64,000 bases of DNA from assembly GCF_014235185.1 (NCBI RefSeq), contig NZ_CP060131.1, positions 1,805,501 to 1,869,500 on the forward strand. The letters run 5' to 3'. Positions 7,756 through 20,104 of this stretch are shown in pieces (the stretch's first letter is position 1; each line of letters begins with the position of its first letter). The notes under the pieces were generated by a model that searched no databases, was not told the DNA's origin, and saw only the letters and a program-made list of their open reading frames with translations. The stretch is from Pseudonocardia petroleophila. Lineage in GTDB: Bacteria; Actinomycetota; Actinomycetes; Mycobacteriales; Pseudonocardiaceae. The position numbers and the translations under genes are program-made.

Positions 7756-9021
7756 TCAGGCCCGGGCCAGCGCCTCCTGCGGCTGCGGGGCCAGGGTGGC
7801 GCGCCGCCACCACAGCATCCCGGCCATCACCGCCCCGGCGAGCCCGCCCACCAGGAACGAGCTCGCGGCCCCCGCGACGTCGACGGCGACCCCCGCCGCG
7901 ACCTGGCCGGCGGAGATCCCGAGCACCGCGGCGGTGACGATCCAGCCGAACCCCTCGGTGGCCGTGCCGGCGGGGGCGGTCGCCTCCACCCCGAGCGAGT
8001 GCGCGGTGACCTGCGGCGTGATCAGGGCGCCCGCCGCCAGCATCGCGACGACAAGCACCGGCAGCGACGCCAGCGGCCCGACCAGCGCCATCGCCGCCAC
8101 GCAGACGGCGAACGCCCCCAGCAGGAACGGCATCCGCAGGTGCAGCGGGCGCGGCCACGGCCGCAGCGAGTAGAGGATGCCGGCGAGCACCGAGGCCACC
8201 GACCACGCGGAGAGCAGCACCCCGCCCAGCGTCGGCGAGCCCTGCTCGGTGGCCACGGCGTTGACGCCCACCTCGACCGACCCGATGACGAGCCCGAACC
8301 CCAGCGACGCCAGCGCGACCGTGCGCATCCCGGGCCGCGCCACCGCCCCGAGCAGCCCGATCGACGGCCCCCCGACGGCCGGTTCCTGCGTCCGCACCGG
8401 GCGGCTCAGCGCGAACACCGTCGTGCCGACCACCATCCCGGAGACCGCGACGACGAGCGCGGTGCCCGGCCACGGGGCCGTCACCAGGAACGCGGCGAGC
8501 GCGGGCCCGAGGATGAAGAAGGTCTCCAGGCTGATCGCCTCGTAGCTGTAGGCCGCGTCGCGGCGCGGGCCCGCGGGGACGAGCCGCCCCCACAGCGCGC
8601 GCGAGGCCCCGGGCATCGCCGGGCGGACCAGCCCGGACAGCGCCGCCGCGGCCACCAGCACCGGGATCGCCGCACCGTTCTCGATCACGAGGATCAGCCC
8701 CGTCGCGGCGACGGCGTAGAGCCCGGCCGCGAGCAGCAGCGGCCGCATCGGCCCGACCCGGTCCATCCACCGGCCCTGCGCGACCGCGCCGAGGGACTCC
8801 CCGGCCAGCGTGCCCGCCGACACCACGGCCGCCACGGCGTAGGAGCCCGTCGCGCGCTGCACGTAGAGCAGCACGGCCAGCGTCGTCATGGCGATCGGCA
8901 GCCGCGCCAGCGCGGAGGCGAGCGTCGGCACGAGTGCACCGGGGGAGGTCAGGGCAGCGCGGTAGTCGGCCAGGGCCGCGGACGAGGAGGACACACCGAG
9001 CAGGGTCGCACGATCTGGCAC
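7756..9021 (-). CDS. MFS transporter
   Basis: A 421-residue polytopic membrane protein with about twelve hydrophobic segments. The loop QGRWMDRVGPMRPLLL after the second segment matches the MFS motif A region. It resembles actinobacterial drug or metabolite exporters of the DHA1 type; the substrate is unknown. It stands alone, convergent with the MBL gene, and is followed on the same strand by the shared 51-bp hairpin. A rare AT-rich patch (AATAAAGT) lies just upstream and may contain the promoter. Confidence 0.85.
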   Translation of the reverse strand: MPDRATLLGVSSSSAALADYRAALTSPGALVPTLASALARLPIAMTTLAVLLYVQRATGSYAVAAVVSAGTLAGESLGAVAQGRWMDRVGPMRPLLLAAGLYAVAATGLILVIENGAAIPVLVAAAALSGLVRPAMPGASRALWGRLVPAGPRRDAAYSYEAISLETFFILGPALAAFLVTAPWPGTALVVAVSGMVVGTTVFALSRPVRTQEPAVGGPSIGLLGAVARPGMRTVALASLGFGLVIGSVEVGVNAVATEQGSPTLGGVLLSAWSVASVLAGILYSLRPWPRPLHLRMPFLLGAFAVCVAAMALVGPLASLPVLVVAMLAAGALITPQVTAHSLGVEATAPAGTATEGFGWIVTAAVLGISAGQVAAGVAVDVAGAASSFLVGGLAGAVMAGMLWWRRATLAPQPQEALARA

Positions 9022-9055
9022 GGCCGTACCACTTTATTGGGCCCGGACGCGACGA

Positions 9056-9085
9056 ACGGCACCTCCCCGGTCAGGGAGGTGCCGT
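9056..9085 (-). terminator. Hairpin downstream of crp
   Basis: A perfect 12-bp stem (ACGGCACCTCCC and its complement) with a 6-base loop starts 14 bases after the crp stop. There is no T-tract, which is common for actinobacterial terminators. It lies between crp and the MFS gene. Confidence 0.75.
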
Positions 9086-9098
9086 CCGTCGATGGGGT

Positions 9099-9773
9099 CT
9101 AGCGGGCCCGGCGGGCCAGCCGCTCGGGCTCGAGGATGAGCACGCTCTTGCCCTCCAGGCGCAGCCAGCCGCGGTGGGCGAAGTCGGCGAGCGCCTTGTT
9201 GACGGTCTCGCGGCTCGCGCCCACGAGCTGGGCGATCTCCTCCTGCGTCAGGTCGTGCGTGACGCGCAGCAGGCCCGACTCCTGCGACCCGAACTGGCGC
9301 GCCAGCTGCAGCAGCGACTTCGCCACGCGGCCGGGGACGTCGGTGAAGATCAGGTCGGCGAGCATGTTGTTGGTGCGGCGCAGCCTGCGGGCGAGCACGC
9401 GGAGCAGCTGCTCGGCGATCTCGGGCCGCTTGCCGATCCACTCCCGCAGCGCGGTGCGGTCCATCGTGTAGGTGCGGACCTCCGTGACGGCCGTGGCCGA
9501 CGACGTGCGCGGCCCCGGGTCGAAGATCGACAGCTCGCCGAACATGTCGGACGGGCCGGCCACCATCAGCAGGTTCTCGCGGCCGTCGGGCGACTTGCGA
9601 CCGATCTTGACCTTCCCGGACGCGACGATGTAGAGCCGGTCGCCCGGCTCGCCCTCCGCGAAGATCACGTGCCCTCGCGGGAACTCCGCCGGTTCCAGCG
9701 CCTGCGCCAGCGCGTCGGCCGCGTGCGGCTCGACCCCCTGGAAGATGCCTGCGCGGATCAGAATCTCGTCCAC
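9099..9773 (-). CDS. crp: CRP/FNR family transcription regulator
   Basis: A 224-residue regulator that matches the length of mycobacterial Crp (Rv3676) when the GTG opening [15 protein letters not shown] is used. That start has an AGGAG element 8 bases upstream; a longer frame upstream is not needed. The N-terminal cyclic-nucleotide-binding fold contains [13 protein letters not shown] and [17 protein letters not shown], where the E and RTSS segments hold cAMP in the family. The C-terminal winged helix has the recognition helix [14 protein letters not shown]. Expected role: cAMP-responsive global control of carbon and energy metabolism. Neighbouring nth and MBL genes are conserved with mycobacteria. 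Confidence 0.95.
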   Translation of the reverse strand: MDEILIRAGIFQGVEPHAADALAQALEPAEFPRGHVIFAEGEPGDRLYIVASGKVKIGRKSPDGRENLLMVAGPSDMFGELSIFDPGPRTSSATAVTEVRTYTMDRTALREWIGKRPEIAEQLLRVLARRLRRTNNMLADLIFTDVPGRVAKSLLQLARQFGSQESGLLRVTHDLTQEEIAQLVGASRETVNKALADFAHRGWLRLEGKSVLILEPERLARRAR

Positions 9774-9939
9774 TTCACCGCTCCTCGTTCCGGCCGCGGC
9801 CTCGCGGCGGATCACCGGCGCGCCAGTCTAGGGGGTGCGCCCACACTCTGTGACGTCGCGCGGGTCGTTTTCCGTGCACGACCGGGCGACATCGGGGTCG
9901 ATTCGCCGCCGCGACCCGTTCCGGGAGCCCCGGTGGAGG

Positions 9940-10191
9940 TCAGGCGGCCTTGTCGCGCTTCTGCGGCCTGCGGCCGCGCGGCGCGCGGTTGCGCAGCCGG
10001 AACAGCTCCAGCGCGCGGCCCGTGCCCTGGCGGAACAGGGCGCGAACCTCGTCCGGACGGGGGCGTTCGAGCAGCTCCTCGAGCTCCTCGGGGCGCACGG
10101 TGGACTCCCGCAGCTTGGACTCGACGCGCTCCATGCCGAGCGCGAAGAACATCACCAGCAGCGGTACGAGGACGGAGAGCCAGGCAGTCAT
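9940..10191 (-). CDS. Small membrane protein upstream of crp
   Basis: An 83-residue protein with one N-terminal membrane segment (WLSVLVPLLVMFFALGME), an acidic Arg/Glu-rich middle with a likely amphipathic helix, and a basic tail (RNRAPRGRRPQKRDKAA). Mycobacteria have a small membrane gene at this position between crp and nth (Rv3675, from memory). It is probably a conserved actinobacterial membrane protein of unknown role. The start is the ATG directly preceding the membrane segment. The 166 bases to crp contain no other gene. Confidence 0.75.
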   Translation of the reverse strand: MTAWLSVLVPLLVMFFALGMERVESKLRESTVRPEELEELLERPRPDEVRALFRQGTGRALELFRLRNRAPRGRRPQKRDKAA

Positions 10192-10320
10192 GTCGAGGAA
10201 GATGGTCCCGCACGCCCGGAAGTTACGGTGGACCGGGGTCGGTGCGCCGCCGCGGTGATACCCAAACGTGTCCGGGTGTTCGGCTCCGGTGACCGACGAC
10301 GGGTCGTCGGGGGCCCGCCG

Positions 10321-10326
10321 TAGGCT
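10321..10326 (+). promoter_or_regulatory. Leaderless -10 box before nth
   Basis: TAGGCT followed by 7 bases and then the GTG of nth. It supports the GTG at 10334 rather than an upstream in-frame codon, and predicts a leaderless transcript. Confidence 0.6.
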
Positions 10327-10333
10327 CGACGGC

Positions 10334-11209
10334 GTGACCGGATCCTCCGCACTGACCCGCAAGGCGGCCGTTCTGGCGAAGCGCGTGGCGGCCGGCGAGC
10401 CGTCGCTCGGGCGGGCCCGCCGCGTCGGCCGGATGCTGCGGGAGCTCACCGACACCCACGTCGACGCGCACTGCGAGCTCGACTTCCGGACGCCGCTGGA
10501 GCTGGCCGTCGCCACGATCCTGTCGGCGCAGAGCACGGACAAGGGCGTCAACCTCGTCACCCCGGCGCTGTTCGAGCGGTACCCCACCGCGCTCGCCTAC
10601 GCGCAGGCCGAGCGGGCCGAGCTGGAGGAGATGATCCACAGCACCGGGTTCTACCGGAACAAGGCGTCGTCGCTGATCGGTCTGGGTGCCGCCGTGGTCG
10701 AGAAGCACGGCGGCGAGCTGCCGCACACGCTCGACGAGCTGGTCGCGCTGCCGGGGATCGGCCGCAAGACCGCCAACGTCATCCTCGGCAACGCCTTCGA
10801 CGTCCCGGGCATCACCGTCGACACCCACTTCGGGCGCCTGGTGCGGCGCTGGGGCTGGACGGACCTGGAGGACCCGGTCAAGGTCGAGCACGCGGTCGGC
10901 GAGCTGATCCCGAAGCGCGACTGGACGATGGCGTCGCACCGCGTGATCTTCCACGGCCGCCGCGTCTGCCACGCCCGCAAGCCCGCCTGCGGCGCCTGCA
11001 CGCTGGCCGCCGACTGCCCCGCCTACGGCGAGGGCCCCACCGACCCGGTGCTGGCCGCGAAGCTGGTCAAGGGCCCGTCGCGGCCGTTCCTGCTCGCGCG
11101 CGCCGGGCTGGCCGACGACGGCGCGCCGCTCGAGGTCCCCGCCGACTCCCCGGCCGGCCTCGACGCCGCGGCGGCCTCGCCCGAGGCGGCCGAGCAGGAC
11201 GTGCCGTGA
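10334..11209 (+). CDS. nth: Endonuclease III
   Basis: A 291-residue base-excision-repair DNA glycosylase/AP lyase for oxidised pyrimidines. The helix-hairpin-helix [12 protein letters not shown] is at residues 139-150 with the catalytic lysine K145; the catalytic aspartate is D163 in VDTHFGRLV. The 4Fe-4S cluster cysteines C212, C219, C222 and C228 keep the C-x6-C-x2-C-x5-C spacing. About 60 extra low-complexity C-terminal residues extend beyond the E. coli length. It is followed by the thioredoxin-like, nudix and marP genes, the same order as in mycobacteria. Confidence 0.96.
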   Translation: MTGSSALTRKAAVLAKRVAAGEPSLGRARRVGRMLRELTDTHVDAHCELDFRTPLELAVATILSAQSTDKGVNLVTPALFERYPTALAYAQAERAELEEMIHSTGFYRNKASSLIGLGAAVVEKHGGELPHTLDELVALPGIGRKTANVILGNAFDVPGITVDTHFGRLVRRWGWTDLEDPVKVEHAVGELIPKRDWTMASHRVIFHGRRVCHARKPACGACTLAADCPAYGEGPTDPVLAAKLVKGPSRPFLLARAGLADDGAPLEVPADSPAGLDAAAASPEAAEQDVP

Positions 11210-11279
11210 CGCGGCGACGCGCAGCGCCCACCCACCCGGCCGCGTGCGCGGCGCCCGCCGGCGCCGCGCCGGACGTCGC

Positions 11280-11924
11280 GTGAGCGCCCGGGTCGGGCCG
11301 GGTCGGGCGGAGCTCGTCTCCACCGCGGTGGTCGTGCTGCTCGTCGGGCTGGCGGTGTTCGCCCTGTGGCCGCGCCCGGCCGGGTCCCCGTCGGGCGTCG
11401 ACGCGCCGGTGGCGCAGCAGGCGGTCGCGGTGTCCGACGCCGAGCTGGCCCCGCTGCGCGCCGACGCCGGTCTCCCGGTCTGCCCGGTGCCCGGTGCGGG
11501 GGCCGCCGACGGTCCGCTGGCCGGCGTCACGGTCGCGTGCCTGGGCGCGGAGGGCCCCGTCGACCTCGGCGCGGTCGCGGCGGACGGTCCCGTGCTGCTC
11601 AACCTGTGGGCGTCCTGGTGCGGCCCGTGCCGCGAGGAGCTCCCCGCGCTCGCCGAGTACGCGGCGCGGCCCGGGTCGGTGCCCGTGCTCCTGATCGACG
11701 TCGACGACGACCCGCGCGCCGCCCTGCGCACCCTCGACGAGCTCGGGGTGGACCTGCCGTCTGCGCTCGACACCGGCTCCGCCCTGCGCACCGCCCTCGA
11801 CGTCCCGCCCGGCCTGCCGTACTCGTTCCTCGCCCGGCCCGACGGCACGGTCGACCGCGTCGACCCCCCGGTGCCCTTCGCGAGCGCCGACGCCGTGGCC
11901 GCCGCCGTGGCGGAGCTGTCGTGA
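11280..11924 (+). CDS. TlpA-like membrane-anchored thioredoxin
   Basis: A 214-residue protein with one N-terminal anchor (residues 13-30) and an extracytoplasmic thioredoxin fold. The redox motif WCGPC is at residues 113-117 in LNLWASWCGPCREELP, and two further cysteines at 68 and 87 may form a structural disulfide. A PGLPYSFL segment supplies the cis-proline loop. Such proteins reduce or exchange disulfides outside the membrane, for example in cytochrome c maturation. It corresponds to Rv3673c by position. The GTG start is used; an alternative start lies 36 bases upstream. It overlaps the nudix gene by GTGA. Confidence 0.88.
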   Translation: MSARVGPGRAELVSTAVVVLLVGLAVFALWPRPAGSPSGVDAPVAQQAVAVSDAELAPLRADAGLPVCPVPGAGAADGPLAGVTVACLGAEGPVDLGAVAADGPVLLNLWASWCGPCREELPALAEYAARPGSVPVLLIDVDDDPRAALRTLDELGVDLPSALDTGSALRTALDVPPGLPYSFLARPDGTVDRVDPPVPFASADAVAAAVAELS

Positions 11925-12595
11925 GCGCGCTGCGCCCGGAACGGGTCGTCGAGCCGCTGCGCCCGCTGCTCACGGCCGTCCGCGACGTCGACGCGTTCAC
12001 CCTGAGCCGCCACCGCGTCCCGCCGCCGGAGGGCGGCCGCCGGGCGGCGGTGCTGATCCTGGTCGGCCACGATCCCGGGCACGGACCCGACGTGCTGCTG
12101 GTCGAGCGCGCCAGCACGCTGCGCGACCACGCGGGCCAGGTCGCCTTCCCCGGCGGCGGTTCCGACCCGGGCGACGCCGACGCCGTCGCCACGGCGCTGC
12201 GCGAGGCCGAGGAGGAGACCGGGCTCGACCCCGCGGGCGTCGTCCCGCTGGCCCTGCTGCCCGAGCTGTTCATCCCGCCGTCGGGGTTCGTCGTCACGCC
12301 GGTGCTCGCCCAGTGGGAGCGGCCGAGCGACGTGCACGCCGTCGACGCCGGGGAGACCGCGGCCGTCGTCCGGGTGCCGCTGGCGGTGCTCGCCGACCCG
12401 GGGAACCGGATCTCGGTGGGGCATCCGAGCGGCTTCACCGGGCCGGGGTTCCTGGTCGCGGGCCTGCTCGTGTGGGGCTTCACCGGGGGCCTATTGTCCG
12501 CGCTGTTGGATCTGGGTGGGTGGGCACAGCCCTGGGAGCCGACCCGGGTGCTGGATCTGGACGAGGCGTGGTCACGGGCCCGCGCGGAAGCATGA
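11921..12595 (+). CDS. CoA pyrophosphatase-type nudix hydrolase
   Basis: A 224-residue nudix hydrolase. The signature LRDHAGQVAFPGGG (residues 67-80) is the NuCoA/UPF0035 motif that marks coenzyme A diphosphatases, and it runs into the nudix box GGGSDPGDADA...REAEEETGL (78-102). The family cleaves CoA to 4'-phosphopantetheine and 3',5'-ADP. It is translationally coupled to the thioredoxin-like gene upstream and sits 10 bases before marP, as in Rv3672c-Rv3671c. CoA substrate preference is inferred from the motif. Confidence 0.9.
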   Translation: MSALRPERVVEPLRPLLTAVRDVDAFTLSRHRVPPPEGGRRAAVLILVGHDPGHGPDVLLVERASTLRDHAGQVAFPGGGSDPGDADAVATALREAEEETGLDPAGVVPLALLPELFIPPSGFVVTPVLAQWERPSDVHAVDAGETAAVVRVPLAVLADPGNRISVGHPSGFTGPGFLVAGLLVWGFTGGLLSALLDLGGWAQPWEPTRVLDLDEAWSRARAEA

Positions 12596-12605
12596 GGAGA
12601 CCGTC

Positions 12606-13802
12606 GTGAGCTGGGTCGACCTCATCGTGATCGCGCTCGCCCTCGTCGCCGGGGTGTCCGGGTGGCGGCACGGGATGGCCGTCGCGCTGCTGTCGTTCGT
12701 CGGGGTGCTGGGCGGGGCGATCCTGGGCGTGCGCCTGGCGCCGCTGCTCGCCTCCGGCATCGAGTCCACGAGCACGCGGATCATCGTCAGCATCGTGGTC
12801 GTCGTGCTGCTCGTGGCGCTCGGCGAGACCACCGGCGTCTTCTTCGGCCGCCGCATCCGCGACCGGATCACCGGCGAGAACACCCTGCGCGTCGACTCCA
12901 CGCTGGGCTCGGTGCTGCAGGCGCTCACCGTCGTCATCGCGGCCTGGCTGGTGGCGCTGCCCCTGGCCTCGGCGAGCTTCCCCGGGCTCGCGTCGGGCGT
13001 CCGCAGCTCGGAGGTGCTGCGCGTCGTCGACTCGGTGATGCCGGAGGGGGCCCGCGCGCTCCCCGAGGAGCTGCGCCAGCTGCTCGACACGTCCGGGTTC
13101 CCGCGGATCCTCGACTCGTTCGACCGCACCCCGATCGAGGAGGTCGGCCCGCCCGACCCGTCGCTCGCGTCGAACCCGATCGTCAGCGAGGTCGCCGACA
13201 GCGTGCTGAAGGTGCGCGGCCGCGCGCCGTCGTGCCAGCGGGCGCTGGAGGGCACCGGCTTCGTCATCGGCGACGGCCTGGTCATGACGAACGCCCACGT
13301 CGTCGCCGGCACCGACGACGTCGGGGTCGAGGTCGTCAACAGCCGCGGGCGCACCGTCGAGCTGGGCGGCGAGGTCGTGCTCTACGACCCGGCGGTCGAC
13401 ATCGCCGTCCTGCGCATCCCCGACCTCGACGCGCCCACGTTGCCGTTCCGCCCGGCCCCGGCGCAGGTCGGCGAGGACGCGATCATCCTCGGCTACCCGC
13501 TCGACGGCCCGTTCACGGCGTCGGCGGCCAAGGTGCGCCAGGAGATCACGCTCAACGGCCCCGACATCTACGACGACGCCACCGTCTCGCGCAACGTCTA
13601 CACCGTCCGGGCGGTGGTCCGCTCCGGCAACTCCGGCGGCCCGATGATCGACCGCGACGGCCAGGTCATCGGCGTGGTGTTCGGCGCTGCGCTCGACGAC
13701 AGCGAGACCGGGTTCGTGCTCACCAACGAGCAGGTCGCGGCGTCGGTCAACCCGCAGGCCCAGCTCGGTGCCGAGGTCGACACCGGGGCCTGCGCGAACT
13801 GA
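12606..13802 (+). CDS. marP: Membrane serine protease MarP
   Basis: A 398-residue protein, almost the length of M. tuberculosis MarP. The N-terminal CvpA-like domain has four membrane segments (about residues 5-120) and is followed by an extracytoplasmic chymotrypsin-like protease. The triad is visible: H231 in TNAHVVAG, D265 in DPAVDIAVL and S343 in RSGNSGGP. Cysteines C210 and C396 match the disulfide that stabilises the mycobacterial enzyme. MarP protects the cell against acid and oxidative stress by acting on cell-wall hydrolases. The GTG start gives the family length. It is the last gene of the nth-TlpA-nudix-marP run and ends at a strong hairpin. Confidence 0.95.
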   Translation: MSWVDLIVIALALVAGVSGWRHGMAVALLSFVGVLGGAILGVRLAPLLASGIESTSTRIIVSIVVVVLLVALGETTGVFFGRRIRDRITGENTLRVDSTLGSVLQALTVVIAAWLVALPLASASFPGLASGVRSSEVLRVVDSVMPEGARALPEELRQLLDTSGFPRILDSFDRTPIEEVGPPDPSLASNPIVSEVADSVLKVRGRAPSCQRALEGTGFVIGDGLVMTNAHVVAGTDDVGVEVVNSRGRTVELGGEVVLYDPAVDIAVLRIPDLDAPTLPFRPAPAQVGEDAIILGYPLDGPFTASAAKVRQEITLNGPDIYDDATVSRNVYTVRAVVRSGNSGGPMIDRDGQVIGVVFGAALDDSETGFVLTNEQVAASVNPQAQLGAEVDTGACAN

Positions 13803-13803
13803 G

Positions 13804-13849
13804 CCCGTGCGCGGGAACGACGGCCGGGGCCACCGTTCCCGCGCACGGG
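13804..13849. terminator. Bidirectional terminator between marP and purA
   Basis: A perfect 16-bp stem (CCCGTGCGCGGGAACG and its complement) with a 14-base loop fills the whole gap between two convergent stop codons. No T-tract is present on either side. Confidence 0.85.
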
Positions 13850-13852
13850 GGA

Positions 13853-15900
<2,048 letters not shown>

Positions 15901-15931
15901 CCCGAGCGGGGTCCGGGCGGTTCGACCGGAT

Positions 15932-16594
15932 CTAGGCGGCGGGCCGCTCGTGGTAGGTGTCGACGTACTCCTGCTGGGACAGCGTGGCGATGGCGTCCAT
16001 GATCTGGTCGGTGACCGCGCGGCGGATCGCCGGGGAGCTCTCCAGGCCGTCGTAGCGGGAGAAGTCGAGCGGGGCGCCGTAGCGGATCACGACCCGGCGC
16101 AGCCGCGGCAGGCGCTTCCCCACCGGCTGCACGCGCTCGGTGCCGAGCAGCGCGACCGGCACGACCGGGGCGCCCGCGCCGAGGGCGAGCGTGGCGACGC
16201 CGGTGTGGCCGCGGTGCAGGCGGCCGTCGAGGGAGCGGGTGCCCTCCGGGTAGATCGCGAACGCGCCGCCGGCGTCGAGCACGGACCGGCCCGCGTGGAG
16301 GGCGGCGAGCCCGGCCTTCGCCGAGCCGCGGTCGACCGGCACGTAGCCCAGCGCCGAGAGGAACCGGGCCAGCGCCCGCCCCTTGATCCCCCGCCCCACG
16401 AAGTACTCGGCCTTGCCGAGGAACGCGACGGGCCGGCGCGCGGTGAGCGCGATGACGGCCGTGTCGACGGCCGCCCGGTGGTTGGCCGCGATGATCAGCG
16501 CACCCCGCTTCGGCAGGCGCTCGACCCCCTGCACGACGGGCCGCCACAGCAGCCGGGCGATCGGGGCCAGCAGGAAGCGCACGAGGAGATGCAC
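15932..16594 (-). CDS. 1-acylglycerol-3-phosphate O-acyltransferase family (PlsC)
   Basis: A 220-residue membrane-associated acyltransferase. Block I NHRAAVD holds the catalytic H39 and D44 (HX4D), block III YPEGTRS is at residues 115-121, and block IV VPVALLGTE follows. It probably makes phosphatidic acid or a related lipid by acylating a lysophospholipid. It is about the minimal length of the family. The GTG in front of HLLVRFLLAP is chosen because frames further upstream lose similarity. It is divergent from the ABC-F gene, with a 199-bp gap. Confidence 0.87.
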   Translation of the reverse strand: MHLLVRFLLAPIARLLWRPVVQGVERLPKRGALIIAANHRAAVDTAVIALTARRPVAFLGKAEYFVGRGIKGRALARFLSALGYVPVDRGSAKAGLAALHAGRSVLDAGGAFAIYPEGTRSLDGRLHRGHTGVATLALGAGAPVVPVALLGTERVQPVGKRLPRLRRVVIRYGAPLDFSRYDGLESSPAIRRAVTDQIMDAIATLSQQEYVDTYHERPAA

Positions 16595-16626
16595 GGGCGG
16601 GGAACGCCGGGCGTGACCGGCCGGTT

Positions 16627-16642
16627 CCCGCGCGTGCGCGGG
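16627..16642. other. Short perfect palindrome in plsC/ABC-F gap
   Basis: CCCGCGC-GT-GCGCGGG, a 7-bp perfect inverted repeat 33 bases upstream of the PlsC-type gene, within the divergent 199-bp gap. It could be an operator or a leader hairpin; nothing else decides between them. The rest of the gap shows no gene except a possible 3-codon frame (ATG TGG ATC TGA at 16713-16724). Confidence 0.4.
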
Positions 16643-16793
16643 GCCACCCGGATGGCGCATCCGCGAATCCGGTTGCGGGCGTCGGGGCGCCCGGGGCAGA
16701 CTCGGCCCCCTCATGTGGATCTGAGCGCACCCGCACCCGCCCGAGGCCTCGCCCGGCGGCTGCCCCTCACCCGAACTCCCCGGTGGTGCGCCC

Positions 16794-18358
<1,565 letters not shown>

Positions 18359-18374
<16 letters not shown>

Positions 18375-19447
18375 GCGTGTACCTGCGCGAGCGTCCCGAT
18401 CCCGCGGCGGCGGCCCGGGCCGTCGGCCTCGTGATCGGCGGGGACGGGGTCCTGCGGCTCGGCGGGGAGTACGTCGCTGACGTGGGCGCGCCGGAACCCG
18501 TCGAGCCCGGCGACGTCCCGACGCAGGTCGAGCCCGCCGACGTGCCGGAGCTGGACGTCGCGTCCTGCCGCTGGAGCGTGTCGGTCGTGGTGCAGGGCAG
18601 CGCCCCGGCGGGCGTCGAGCGGGCGGTGGCGTTCGCCCGGGCGCTCGCCGGTGCCACCGGGATCGTCGAGGACCCGGCGACCGGGCTGTGGTCGGCGGGC
18701 ACGCTGCACACCCCCACGTCGAGCAGCGACCGGCTCGTCGACGTCGTTCAGCTGCGCTGGTACGTCCGCCGCGCCGACGCCCCGGCCGATCTCGCGCAGC
18801 GCTGGCTCCACCTGTGCCGCACCCACCTGCCCGCCGCGCTGCCCGTGCGGTTCGGGCCGTCGGAGCCGCCGCGCCTGCGCCTGGACGTCGACGGCGACGC
18901 CGCGTTCGTCGCCGCGCACGTCGCCGACGCCGTGTACTACCGCGCCGCGCGGCCCTGCTACGAGGGGTCGCTGGCCGCCGCGGCGGGTCGCGGGCCGGTG
19001 CGCACGCACGGCCTGACCGTCGACCGGACGGCCCTCGACGACCCGGCCCTGCGCGCCGCGGCGCAGGACCTGTTCGTCGCGATCGCCGCGGCGTCGGGCG
19101 CGTTCTACGCGTCCGCCTCGGTGCAGCGCGACCTCACCTGGACCGGGCGGCAGCTGTACTCGACCTCGTCCGAGCCGCCGCTCGCGTTCGGCGGCTCGTG
19201 GCTCGGGCTGCCGGCGCGGCCCGTCGCCTGGAGCTGGTTCGGGCCCGCCTACCGGAAGCTCGTCGCGCGCCGGCTCGACCTCGACGGCCCGCTGCACCGC
19301 TGGGCCGACGAGCTGCTCGACGCCGACGCGCTCCCCCCGACCTGGCTGCCCCCCGTGCTGACCAGCAGCGGCACCGACGATCCGGCCGCCCGCGTCCCGC
19401 GCGGGCTGCGCCCGTCGACGTGGGACGTCCTGCGCGGACGCGGGTAA
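18359..19447 (+). CDS. Unknown protein overlapping the ABC-F gene
   Basis: A 362-residue protein with no recognised domain, signal peptide or membrane segment. Tryptophans and paired aromatic residues are frequent in the C-terminal half (WTGRQLYSTSSEPP, ARPVAWSWFGPAYRKL). The GTG that opens VSRDLSVYLRERP lies inside the 3' end of the ABC-F gene, so the two are translationally coupled and may act together. The latter half recalls immunity-type or DUF3396-like proteins in its pattern of short beta segments, but I would not assign it. It ends 46 bases before ureA. Confidence 0.75.
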
Positions 19448-19493
19448 CACCCCCGCCACACGGGAGTAACAGCGCACCGTGAGGATGGCCGCC

Positions 19494-19796
19494 ATGTACC
19501 TCAGCCCGCAGGAGCAGGACAAGCTGCTGGTGCACGTGGCGGCCGGGGTCGCCCGTGCGCGCCGCGAACGCGGCGTGCTCCTCAACTACCCGGAGGCCGT
19601 CGCCCTGATCACCGACCACGTGCTGGAGGGCGCCCGCGACGGGCGCACCGTGAGCGAGCTGATGTCGAGCGGGCGGTCGGTGCTCGGCCGCGGCGACGTC
19701 CTGGAGGGGATCCCGGAGATGATCGACTCGGTGCAGGTCGAGGCCACCTTCCCGGACGGGACGAAGCTCGTCACCGTCCACAGCCCGATCCCGTGA
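19494..19796 (+). CDS. ureA: Urease gamma subunit
   Basis: A 100-residue subunit of cytosolic nickel urease, which hydrolyses urea to ammonia and carbamate. [37 protein letters not shown] and [15 protein letters not shown] are diagnostic. The ATG is preferred over an upstream in-frame codon because it gives the family length and has GAGG 9 bases upstream. The stop overlaps the ureB GTG (GTGA). Confidence 0.96.
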   Translation: MYLSPQEQDKLLVHVAAGVARARRERGVLLNYPEAVALITDHVLEGARDGRTVSELMSSGRSVLGRGDVLEGIPEMIDSVQVEATFPDGTKLVTVHSPIP

Positions 19797-20104
19797 TCCC
19801 GGGCGAGATCCTCCCCGGCGACGGCGACGTGCCGCTCAACCCCGGGCGCGAGCGCACCACCCTGGTCGTGGTCAACGCCGCCGACCGGCCCGTGCAGGTC
19901 GGGTCGCACTACCACTTCGCCGCGGTCAACCCCGGCCTGGAGTTCGACCGCGACGCCGCGTGGGGCACGCACCTGGACATCCCTGCGGGCACGTCGGTGC
20001 GCTTCGAGCCGGGCGTCGAGCGGGAGGTGGTGCTCGTGCCGCTGGCGGGGGCGCGCACCGTGCCGGGGCTGCGTCCGGAGTGGGCGGGGGACCTCGACCG
20101 ATGA
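19793..20104 (+). CDS. ureB: Urease beta subunit
   Basis: A 103-residue urease subunit. [18 protein letters not shown] at the start, [18 protein letters not shown] in the middle and the [14 protein letters not shown] strand are conserved family features. It is separate from the gamma subunit, as in most bacteria, and translationally coupled on both sides: GTGA with ureA and ATGA with ureC. Confidence 0.96.
   Translation: MIPGEILPGDGDVPLNPGRERTTLVVVNAADRPVQVGSHYHFAAVNPGLEFDRDAAWGTHLDIPAGTSVRFEPGVEREVVLVPLAGARTVPGLRPEWAGDLDR

Noticed and set aside
9850..9870. CRP binding site upstream of crp (CTGTGACGTCGCG)
   Set aside because: Only the left half TGTGA fits; the right half TCACA is missing.
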